NCBI GenBank assembly: GCA_013398955.1
Contig: VWPU01013666.1
Location: 1 to 64,000 of the forward strand
Direction: 5' to 3'
Source: Callaeas wilsoni
Taxonomy: Eukaryota; Chordata; Aves; Passeriformes; Callaeidae
Length of the DNA stretch: 64,000 bases
Within the stretch, counting starts at the first letter, position 1. Every line of letters starts with the position of its first letter. Below, one piece after another: positions 50,823 to 61,443 of the stretch. The notes under the pieces are model-generated. The model saw only the letters and a program-made list of their open reading frames with translations. It had not been told where the DNA came from and did not search any database. Position numbers and translations under genes: made by a program.

Positions 50823-52511
50823 GGATCCTAAAAGGGAAAACCTGAGATTTTTTCTTTCGTGGGGTGCTGGTACTGACATACTTTGAGTTGTAGCAATTTG
50901 TGAAGAAAAGACTTGTTCATCTGTTTAGCTTCCTGGGAGCCAGCAACAGCTTCCAAAACATAAATGGCAGAGGTTTCTTCTGAAATTTGCAATTATTTGC
51001 AATACTCCAAAAAGAGCTCTAGTTCTTTTACACAAGCTGAGAAGCTGTATAAAGACAATGCCATGTTGCTAGCTAGTTTTTATAAGAGATGAACTTCACT
51101 TTATCAGCTTAACAGAAAAGGAGTTGGGTGTTCTGCAATTTGGTGATTAGCGATTGAGGATGTTAATTCAGAATCAACAATTTAAGGTGCATGATAAACA
51201 AACACTGAGTATTTCTCTCCATCTCTAATGATCCACAAGATCTTGTGGTCAACAGATCAACACAAATCAACCCATGACCATCTCTAATCACAGCAGTTTT
51301 TTAAAAATAGTACCGTATGAACAGCACAGGAAAAAGAATCCCTCCAAAGGACTGCGCTCAAGTGTTTTCCACTACCTTTCCTTTATATGCAGCCCATAAT
51401 TAAAATGTGAGGAAGACCTCGATGTTATTAGCCCTTGAAAGAATCCCAGAGGAATGCTGAGCATATTGCTTACTTACAAAGAACTAGAGATCCCTATGAA
51501 ACTATAGTAGCACACATGAAAAAGTCTTAGCTGATTTAGGCCTTTATTCCTCAACCAAGAAACGAAGTTAGAATTAATATAAAATCACAAATGGTAGCAG
51601 TGATGGTGAATCCTCAGCCATTTAAACACCATGTGTTTCACTGACCACTTAAGTAAAATAAATTCTCTGAAGATCTGATCTCATACAGAGATTTAAGGAA
51701 CAAATCTTGAGATCTTACCTAATGTGGAGAATCATTATAAGCCCTCTGGTTTTCAAAAGAGCATTTGAGGAAAAAAAAAATCCTTATATTTAAAGGATAT
51801 TTTTTTACTTCCTTTGGTTATAAAAGCACACTGGAACAAAACCAAGCCTGAAAGAAAAGTCTGTATTTTCAAAAGTGTCTATAACTATCTTTGGAAAAAT
51901 AAAAATCAGCGACCATGGGTTTACCGTGACCTGTACACCAACTGTTATCTTTTCTCCCGTATTTAAGTATTATTATCAAATCTCTTTTCTTGATATGAAA
52001 ATTTGAAAAAAACCCCACAACTTCAATAGAAGATGAGGAATTTAGGTATTTGGGACAAAGTAGTTGACAGCCTTCCTCAGAGCAGCAATTCCATCCAACT
52101 GCCAGATATTAGGCACTCATGCCCAACAATTCCACAGGACGCATAAAACATGATGAATGTATCTTGGGAACTCACTATATCCTTTTGATTATGCCTTAAT
52201 CAACAGTCTAGACTCTGAAGCAAAGTGTTTTTTCTGACTGGAATCTGACAAATTACTTAACTAAGCCAGCACGCAGCAATATGTGTCTGAAATGCAATGC
52301 GCTGCCTTAGGAAATTCTTCGCAGATAGTCATAAGGGCTCAATGCTCAAAACCATGACCAGATTTACAGCAGTACACCCATTCAAATAGCAAAGAAACAA
52401 CCACATTTCTGGAAGAGTTCTGTTCAAGTATGGCAAGCTCTCCTTATACACTGCTTCTGACAGTCTCACATGCTTAACACCCAAATGAGCGCAGACAAAT
52501 TGGGGAGGGGG

Positions 52512-52530
52512 AAAAAAAAAAAAAAAAAAA
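52512..52530. repeat. A19 homopolymer
   Basis: Nineteen A residues follow a GGGGAGGGGG purine run, forming a long purine-only stretch. Confidence 0.8.
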
Positions 52531-53731
52531 CAAACGGCTATCAGAATTTGTATTAACCATTGTGGAGGGAAGAGTGGCCTGTCTGAAATTTGGGGAATAA
52601 GAACTGACAAAATGCTTTAGTCAGTGATAACCAGGTCCACCTCAGAATGGACTATCCTCCCTAGAGTACCTCTCTCACAGCTGTGCTGCGCTTCACAAGC
52701 ATGAAAACAAACATTGTCCTTATTCCATCCCAAATTCTTCTACACTGGCTAGAAAACCATTTAGTCAATGAATGACTGACACATTGGGTCAGTGTAGATG
52801 CCTCTCAAATAAAAAGGACATGTTGACAGCAATAGCCTGCCCCTACAGATCTCATTTCAAGGGGCCTTCGTACTTTCCTTTGCTATTTCTGTGCTGTTAG
52901 GGCAGCTCTATTCCATAATGACCTGCAGCTTTAGTGAGTGTGTTATATTATCACAACTGTTAATAGTGGGGTTTTTACATCTGTTCTGGAAAACAGAATA
53001 AAATGCATTAAAAGGAGTAGAGAGGACACATAGGCTTGCCAAACTGCTGCTTCCAGCGCTGCTCCATCTAAAAAATGAAAGGCTGATTCATGTTTTCTCA
53101 GTCTCCTTAGTATGCAGCAGGACTTGGCACCTCGAATGGCAGAAGGATTCTGGCAGGAACTACAATGGTGAGCATTTGGACTGCTTGACACACATCATCA
53201 TGTGGAAATCTCAGCTCTCTCAATATTGGAAAAATCTTACAGATTCTAAGGCCAAGTATTTAAAATACTTGAATAACTATATAATTACAAAGGGTGAAGA
53301 GCAGTCAGTAACTTTGTTAAGAACTATTATCATCTTTATGATTCCAGCTTTTCCCCCCTGAGGATCAGCTGGAGTTTGTAAGGGAAAAAAAAGGACAGTA
53401 ACATATTTCGTGAATCTTCTAAAAAAATCCCTAGAACTCAGGCAGCTGCTTTCTCTCCAGAATTTTTTTTGACAAATGGCATATATATAATATAATTAAG
53501 CAGATATGCATGATTTTTTGAGAGTCTAACATAATTATAATGCTTTATGTTATCTGATGGAAAACTAAACTGTGAAATAATCTAGTATCTTGATCTAATG
53601 CGAACTTCTGCATTTAAAAGAATATTAAAAAAAAATTCAACAAAACCCAACACAATTTTATATTTAAGCCTTCACAGTCCTTCTGCACTCGTAACATGGT
53701 CATTTTCAAAACCCTTTCAATTCCAAAACTT

Positions 53732-53733
53732 TA

Positions 53734-53766
<33 letters not shown>
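53732..53766. repeat. (TA)n microsatellite joined to a T17 tract
   Basis: About nine TA units run directly into 17 T residues. Simple repeat. Confidence 0.85.
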
Positions 53767-56700
53767 CTCCTCTGTGGACCATCTTCACAGACAAGCATGA
53801 AATATTGTTCTATATCACCACTTTCTTCCTCATCAGAAATGCTGGATATGAGAAAACTCTGACCCTTAACGTCCATGAGACATCATAGAGGAAAACTTAA
53901 ATCCGTGTGTTTCAGCCTCACAAGTTTAACCAGTGGACAGGATTTAATCCTTGGAGGAAAGCACTGGACCACAGGCTTTCTATACTGGAAGCAGTGACTA
54001 AACTACAGGGGAAGAAATACCAAAGAGACAGTAAAGGAATGGTTATTAAGGCTACACTGGCTTTGTTGTTCTCTCTGAAAATAGTCACTTATAAATACCA
54101 AAGGTGCCTTTAATACCTTAAAGTGGCATATGAAAATTCTACCTTTAGAAGTCAAAACTGTATTTTGAATAAAAGCATCGTAAGATTTTACAAAGAAGAG
54201 CTCCTCTACTTCAATAGCACTGGAATATCTGAAAAAGTTTCAATCAGGCTTCAGATCCCACTATGCTACTACAACAGTCTTGGCAAGCTTTTTGTAATGA
54301 CCTTGTAGTAAAGGTGGAATATGACAGGTTTTTATTTCTACATGTCTCAGGGGTGAAAGCTTATAACCATAAATAAATGCTCTTCCAAACTACTGATTTA
54401 TGAAGTTTCCCTAGGCTCTATATTGGATTCACACTTTCAACATTTATACACTTCCACTTGTTCGCAATTTTTGCAGTAATATGTTGCAGAGTGTCATTTT
54501 TGCAGATGATACCCTGAGTCATCTATTCCTCAATAAAAAAAAAAAAAGAAAGAAAATAAAAAACAACAGCAAAGCTAATGCCTGACTGATGCCAGTAACT
54601 GAATAGCTGAGAACTTTGTGAAGATAATGCAAATAAGACAAATAGTAGTGTTTGGGTCTCCTTTGTGTACATTTATGTCATCCTGCTCCTTACATGGACA
54701 CCTGCTGTCTTACTGACTTAATTCTATGATAATTTTCTGAATGAGAAATATGCTTGGCTAATTACATGTATTGAAGAAAAGACTTAAACTGGTAGGTTTA
54801 GACCCTGTAGGTCTTTCAATTGTGTTGACAAATTCTGGCTAACACAATTGCTCCTGGTTTGTATGGTTTTCAGTCAAAACTATGGAATGAATGAAATCTA
54901 TTTTTTACCTATATATTTTCAAATATACTTCTGTAGAACACTCACAATAAACTTTACCATATGCTGTAAGAAAATCAAAGAGATGGCTGGATAGAACATG
55001 ACCAATGATGAAGATCTGGTGAAGTCCTGAGAAAAAAATTGATTCTTAACTAAAAGATAACGTGAGTAATTGCACAACTATCCAGGCAATAACAGAGTAT
55101 ATTGGTACAACATTCTGTACACAATCCCTCTTGACTTAAGCTTCAAATAAGCTGATACCAATTTCATTGACATAATGAGAACAAACAAAATAAATCAAGT
55201 GAATAAAGTCCAGAGTGATCTTTGCCTCCTGGATAAGATGCTTTTAGACAGTGCATCAACTGCTATGATGATTTATATTACAGACTGAGATGTATGCCTT
55301 AAGTAGCATTGTTAAAGCCAAATTTAATCTTGTGTTTCTGAAGGAGAATCAGTCTCCTCTTTTAAAAGTAAGGCAGAAACAATATACTTCTGCATTTGTA
55401 GAAGAAATGACTGAAAGAAAAAAATATTTTTCCATGGTACTTAAAAATAAAGAGAGTTTCTTTGGGATACAGATGCAATACAAGTCAAGAAAAAGACACA
55501 ACTCAAAAATCCCCTAGATATCCAACAGGCTACAAAAACCAGTCCTATTATATCCAGCTTGTGAGGCAAGTAAGATAGAGCTCAAGGCACTTACAGTACT
55601 TAAAACTAACACTAAACTAGAAAAAAGTTTGAAGGTATCTCCCATCAAAAGGGCATCCCCTAGAACCATCAGAAGTACAGCTTTTATGCCAGCATTTGAG
55701 AGAGAATATAGTATTGTGTGGGTACTCAAGCAGTACTTTGCTATGAGAAGCAGTGGCACTATGATATGAATGGTATTTCCTCTGAGAAAAAAATTAAAAA
55801 TAGAGCCTCATCGTCCGCTGAATGGGGGAAAGAAGCATGGCAGAAATAGCTCCCAATCCAACAAGACTTTATATAGATTGGATAGTATGAATCCTGCAAT
55901 ATTAAAGCAGTCACATCTTCCCCTCTGCAAAAAGTCTCTTCTTTGGGACTTAGGAATCTTCTTGGAAATGTCACCATTTCCAGTCTGTGGGCGACAGGAG
56001 TCTTAGGAACTGGAAGGAATGTTGTACTTCTCAACAAGCAGATGGTAAGAGATATTTCTGGAGGTCTTGCTTTCCCCTCCTGCAATAGAAGGTGGCCTTT
56101 ATAGTCTTTTTTCTTTATAAGAAGTTGCCATAGTCATCCTCAGTAGTCACAAGCAAAAAAAAAAAAAGTAACAACAAGAAAAAGCACCATCAAACAAACA
56201 AAAACCAACAAACTCCACCACCAAAATTATTAGAAATTCGAATTTACACTTTGAAAGGTTAAAAGACAATTGCCTAACTACAGGAGGTTTGGGACAGCAC
56301 TGGCAATAACTTTTTAATAGCAGATGACCCAGAGTGTATCAAAGAAGTGAAAATGAGGAGCACAGAACTCCATTCCTCAACTAATTACATTTGAATGAAG
56401 ACACTTGGCCCTCTCTTCCACTTGCTGGCTGAAAACTGACACATCATTAGCAGATCTAGTAAGACCATTGAGCCTAGAAACAATTGTTAACTGCTGCCAG
56501 AAGATTTCTGCAAAAATATTGTCCCAAAATTGTCACAATAGCCCTTCTCAAGAGGTCAAGCAGTCTTCAAATTGGAGTTCTGCTAGAGGAAATGTTCGTT
56601 TATAGAGATCAAGTTAAACAAATCTCATCTGGTGCATTAAGAAATGGTCCTTAAATTATACATGCACTGAACAAAACCTCTGATAGTCTGAGATTTTCAG

Positions 56701-57008
56701 GTGGCATCTTCAGTTTCTGCTTCATCAGTTTAAGTGCCATAAATGATCATTTCCTTGTTTCATTTTGCCCCCTACCCTTTCAAACCCTTCTGAACTAGGC
56801 TTCTTGGAAATGTCCCAAGTATTCTGTCCATAAACATCCTGTGGCAGCATCTGCCCAGGAGTCCAAAGGAAGATCTGTCCTTCTGTGCAAAACCCAAGTA
56901 TTTACCCTCTCTGTAGATAACAAAAAACTTCCTGCAGCTTCTTTCAGGAAATCGAAAGTTAAAAAAAGAAAACCGTGGTAAAATCAAGCAATCATAGTGC
57001 AAATCTGT

Positions 57009-57139
57009 CCTGGAGCTGTGAAATCCTTGAGATACTTCAATTTGACTCGAAGGCTCTGAGCAAACAGATTTAAGTGGGTTTTACTTACACCCAAATGACC
57101 TGCAGACCAGATGACCTTTCAACCTAAATTGATTCTAAG
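57009..57139 (+). mobile_element. Diverged CR1 LINE 3' end
   Basis: CCTTGAGATACTTCAATTTG, GGCTCTGAGCAA, CAGATGACCTTTCAACCTAA and a closing ATTGATTCTA follow the order of a CR1 3' end with many substitutions and a deletion. It looks older than the copies at 35.8 and 45.0 kb. Confidence 0.5.
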
Positions 57140-59403
57140 TGCCTCAAAGCAAGGCTAAAGCAGAGAGTTCAACAGCTGCTTTACAGCACTTAATAAAAGC
57201 AGTCTTCAACAAAGACTGAGGAAAATACTTCAGGAAATAGCATTGAATGCAATGTTTGAGAGCAAAGGCTCTGGTGTTCAGCTTACAGACAGTCCCACAC
57301 AGAGGGGGAGGGAAGTGGAGACTGGCAGGAGCATTCCCATGCTAACAATGCACAAACAAAAGACAGGTGATCCCACAGAATATCACTTAATAATGTGCTC
57401 TGGAACCCTTAGATTTTACGCCAGGCATGAGGTCAACTGCGCCTTGCTGAAAATGGCAGCACAAATTCCAGACTTTCAGAAAGGAGAGATGAAGATCCAT
57501 ACATAACAGCAAAGACACAAAGGAGTGCTGGATTTCATATTATAAGTGCCAAAAGAGAAACTCCTCCTGAGAATTCTCTCAGCTGTGAATTGATGTTTCC
57601 AGTGCCATATTAGAGAGCTGTTTGCCAGTTAAGTATTAGACTTGAAAAGGAGGAATAGACCTTTTTTTTACTGCTTAGACAGAGCAATGAGAAAAGCAGT
57701 AAAGCATCATCTACTTCATGTCTTCCACCACAGGAGATTATAAAATAGGTCCTGTGCTTTTGGTAAAAGACAGAACTATCGCAGGACTGAATTCCTTGTG
57801 GATATTGGGTGCTTTCATCATAGGGCTGTTCAGCTCCAAAGGAAAAGCTGAGGACTTCTTGAAGGCACTGTGCAACTGAGCAAGAGATCTCCAAAGATAA
57901 CGCAGAGCCCAGTGTCAAACCTAGCTCAATGTATATAGTTTCAGCTGTGCATTCAGAATGCATATGCACTTCTGAAATAAGGGCGTGTTAACACTCACAG
58001 ATGAGTGGGGCCTGGGAGTAATTCTTACTTATTCTGCAATTCCTCTGCCTCCACGGCAGTTTCTGCTGGAATGGCAATGCATGGGTATATTGAGTAATCA
58101 CTGAATACTGATGAGATGGTGTTTCTCTGTGCTGAAAAGTCGCTTCTGTAGATGTTGTTTTGGTTTGGGCTTTTTTTGTTAATTATGAAGGTCTTAAAGT
58201 CTTGACCGCTGTTACACAGCATCGCAGCTGAATACATAACAGTACAGAAAGGAGTAAAGCAAATTTCAAAGCATGCATAGGCAAATAGATGAATCTGACT
58301 TTATTCACTCCCCTCATTCATGTCACCCAATGCATGCAAAGTTTCTGAGAAAAAGATCTTACAAAAAGCCATGCAAGGGTTTAAAAAAACCAAACAAAAC
58401 AAACAATACCTGAGCTGTATTTTAATTATTGGTTTAATTATTCCAATACATAAACACCCTCAACTGCATGTGGTTTTTTTTCATTATTATTATTGTTCTA
58501 CAACGTCAAGCTAAGCTATGTATAGAATTGAACTTTGCAAACATTGTGAATCTTAACTTCCAAAATAGATGTAAACTAGCAGATTTTTGCCTTAAAATCT
58601 GATGTTTAATTATCAGAAAACTCAAATTTATCTAATATATAAAAATGATACTAAAGCAGATATTTTCACGATTTTCTATGAAAATATACAGTCATACATA
58701 TAAATGCACATGCATATGTATATATAAACACGTATGCATCGATTTATGTGTATCTGTAAGTCAAAATACGCCCCTCAGGTTATATTTGCTACATCACTGC
58801 TTCGTTGAAATTCAGGAAATGGTTTACAGCACTGCTGACCTTACATGATTAGTTCTGAAAGGTTTACTTCTTTGTCACACTGATTTGTGGCAATCACCTT
58901 GCTGCTCCGAAGCCATAAATCTCTGCAGATATCATAGAATGCCTTTCTATATATTGGTATGCTATCAGGAACAGTGATGATCATTTATACCAGTGTGAAA
59001 AGACAGGGAATGCTTAGGAGACACTTAGGAGTTCATTGTTCTCTGTTCAGATATTTGCGACTATGACTAGAGATAAAAAATATAAATTACATTTACATAT
59101 TTATGAGCATTTTTATGCAATATCTTCATTTTGATTAAAATGCCATCAATATCCCTACATTACTGTAATGCAAGTCAGAAATCTAACTACAAAGCACTTA
59201 GTTTTATCTTTTTCCTAAAAACTTCCCAAATTAAAGCAATTAACAAAATACAGCATGAGCAGTGCTGATTGATAACAAAATGCACTTAGGTGCAATTACG
59301 AAATTCTAAAGAACTAATCTATCATACCATAGGACCTAAAGATATTTTTCTTTGTTTGGAGAGGCAGAAACAACCTTGGGAGAAAATGCGTGGGCTGCAG
59401 AAC

Positions 59404-59441
59404 CATGCAATGCAAATTGAAGAGTGCAGGCAGAAACTCAC
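59404..59441 (-). promoter_or_regulatory. CADM2: 5' splice site of the microexon and downstream UGCAUG (RBFOX-type) motif
   Basis: The donor GTGAGT occupies 59436..59441 on the minus strand. A TGCATG hexamer (59404..59409) follows about 32 nt downstream of the splice site. RBFOX proteins bind UGCAUG, and sites just downstream of an exon generally favour its inclusion in neurons and muscle. One hexamer can occur by chance, so this is suggestive. Its proximity to the exon and the upstream motifs strengthen the case. Confidence 0.6.
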
Positions 59442-59468
59442 CTCTAGCTTTGTTCTTTGTAGCAGCCA
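59442..59468 (-). CDS. CADM2: CADM2 27-nt cassette microexon (nine-residue insert before Ig domain 1)
   Basis: On the minus strand a strong acceptor (TTGCTTCCAG) is followed by 27 nt and a strong donor (GAG then GTGAGT). The phase is 2 nt + 8 codons + 1 nt, matching the phase-1 start of the exon at 25597. Assuming the upstream exon supplies G, the insert reads V-A-A-T-K-N-K-A-R and joins G-S-Q-G-Q-F-P. From memory, mammalian CADM2 has an isoform with a similar nine-residue insert (A-A-A-S-K-N-K-V-K) at this same junction. That makes this an orthologous cassette rather than a chance match. Skipping it also keeps the frame. The insert is basic and lies between the signal peptide and Ig domain 1, so it would alter the mature N-terminus or the cleavage context. 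It is too short for ordinary gene finders. Its use in transcripts cannot be seen from DNA. Confidence 0.88.
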
Positions 59469-59521
59469 CTGGAAGCAAGGAAAAGATTGCACAAGAAGAA
59501 GAGAACAAAGATAGATTAGAC
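59469..59521 (-). promoter_or_regulatory. CADM2: 3' splice-site region of the CADM2 microexon, with PTB-like and UGC motifs
   Basis: Read on the minus strand, the 53 nt before the microexon hold a likely branch-point context (GTCTAATC, 59514..59521). Next come a CU-rich run (TTCTCTTCTTCTT, 59494..59506) with UCUU elements, then UGC triplets at 59489..59491 and 59475..59477, then CAG. CU-rich runs are typical PTBP1 repressor sites. UGC just upstream of the acceptor is a known feature of neuronal microexons activated by SRRM4 (nSR100). The motifs are seen; their function is inferred. Confidence 0.65.
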
Positions 59522-60759
59522 AGAAGTTTGAGCAAGTAAGAACACAGAAAAACTTCATCACTATTGATTCAAAACTAACAAACACCGTTTCTAAGATTAT
59601 TTGACCTATTTATTAGAGACACTGCTGTGCTGTGAGAGAGTTCAGATCTATGATTCTGTCAGAAAACCTGTGTTGAGAGGCTGGAAAATGCACCTGAATA
59701 CACACTCAAAAAAGCATGGTGAGGAGTGCAGAAAAATCATGGATCATTAGTCACAAGCAGGTGAGAACATACGCACACACATTAGTGAACTCTGAAACTT
59801 AAAGCACAATTTGCCTTTCCAAATGTACGTTCTGAAGAAGCTAAATCTTATGTCATCCCCTTGCTCCTATTTCTTGAAACATCGTCTTTGTCTGCAGCTG
59901 ATGCAAACAGACATCGGTTAATCTGCAGATACCCCAATGATTTATAATCTGCTATACAATCACTATTTTTCTTCATTGAAGCCTATATCTTCAGATTGTT
60001 CTTGCACCCTAATGGAGCATGCAAACCAAAAGGAACAGATGATATTTTAACCAACAGTGACCAGTGCTCAAAATCAGAGGAAAAAGACATTACAGCCTTC
60101 CTTGAGTATCCTGAACCCATACAGCTTCATTCTGGCAGCTCTTCATGCCCAACAAGGTAACAAAAACAAGGACTGTAGTTTAAAATGTTTCACTAACAAC
60201 CACTCTACCACTAAAATAAACAGAACCATTATTTCCTGTTTTCTGAGGCTAAAGGACAATGCTGTTGAAATAAAATATTACTCAGAACCCAAAGTTAGAA
60301 TGCAATAACTCTGTTAATAGAATTAATTAAATTACACAAAAAGATAATATCCACATCTCTCTAAACTCTGAAATGCACTCTGAAAAGGCATTCATTCAAG
60401 AGCATCTCCATGAAAAAAACACAAAAATACATAATTCCTCTTCTGCTGGCCCTTCTTGGAAGGCAGAACTACATTAACAATTCAAAGGATGCTACGATTG
60501 AGACCAAAATATATGAAAGGAAAGGAGGAAGACCAAACCCTTTTCTGATGTCTTTGCTTCTCTTGTTCCTATCTAAAAGGTTGTTCTGTTTTGTTTTCTT
60601 TTCTTTTTTGGTCTGGTGTCTCACCAGTCAGTTGTTACTAAGACAAGCATGAAGTGCATAGCACTGAAGGCCAAGTTGCCACATATGAAGAAATTGTTGA
60701 AAACCTGGAACTTTAACTTTAGGAATGTATCAAAATATCAGTTCCCTAGCTGGTTGGGG

Positions 60760-60772
60760 TTTTTTTTTGTTG

Positions 60773-60801
<29 letters not shown>
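60760..60801. repeat. T-rich tract including T29
   Basis: T9, GTTG, then 29 consecutive T (60773..60801). On the CADM2 strand this is an A29 tract about 1.3 kb upstream of the microexon. An A tail of a minus-strand retrocopy is possible, but the sequence to its right was not recognised. Confidence 0.8.
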
Positions 60802-60807
<6 letters not shown>

Positions 60808-61299
60808 CTTCACTGATCCCGCCGTTACTTCCAGATTCACCATTGTGACTTGCCAACATTGTCCTTGCGTTGAAAACAGCAGGGAAACTCTGCTTTGGGG
60901 AGGTACAATGAGTGCAGATGCTTCTGCAGAGCTCTTTCCGTAGGGCTGTTTAACAAGACGTATTCACCTGCAAACTGCCCGTAAATCTCACACGCGCTAA
61001 AAATTGCTTGTGTAGTAAACAAAATTAATGATGCCATTCTAATTTTATAAGAAGTGAACAGTTTCTCCCTCATGCAAATCTTAGTTGATAATGAATGCGC
61101 TGAGTTCATAAACCTGTTCATTTTCTTACGCTTCCCCTTTTTCAGTCCCAAGAATTACATCTACACGAATGTATTATCACTTCTAGCCAGAATAATCACA
61201 TAAAGTTAACAAAGGTCTGGAGAAAACACTATCTCCCTGTCCCCGCCAGAAATTTAAAAGCAACAGGAGACTTTGTACTTAATTAAATGGAATAAAAAG

Positions 61300-61443
61300 A
61301 TATATGTGTGTGTGTACATATATAAATATATATATTTTAAAAAATATATGCACTTGAACTCTTCAGAGTATATATATACACAGTTGTATGCATATGTAAG
61401 TGATATAATTTCTGTGTATGGGCACATATATGCACGTATATTA
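61300..61443. repeat. AT/GT microsatellite cluster
   Basis: Clusters of (TG)n, (TA)n and mixed purine-pyrimidine alternation occur at 61300..61350 and 61368..61443. Open frames across it are repeat artefacts. Alternating stretches of this kind can adopt unusual helical forms, but no function is implied. Confidence 0.75.

Larger units (their letters stand above)
50850..57000. other. Intron stretch, no recognised element apart from simple repeats
   Basis: AT-rich non-coding sequence with the A19 and TA-T17 tracts. No CR1, LTR, exon or RNA gene was recognised. Confidence 0.5.
25598..59441 (-). other. CADM2: CADM2 intron between the microexon and the 150-nt exon (33,844 nt, phase 1)
   Basis: This GT-AG intron on the minus strand has donor GTGAGT at its right end and acceptor CAG at its left end. 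It holds CR1 fragments, homopolymer tracts, palindromes and two CpG-richer patches, listed separately. I recognise no further exon or other gene in it. If the microexon is skipped, this sequence is part of a still larger intron running beyond the right edge of the window. Confidence 0.85.

Noticed and set aside
59314..59585. Two overlapping minus-strand open frames (73 and 87 codons) around the microexon
   Set aside because: They read through the splice sites on both sides. Only the 27 nt between AG and GT are credible coding sequence.
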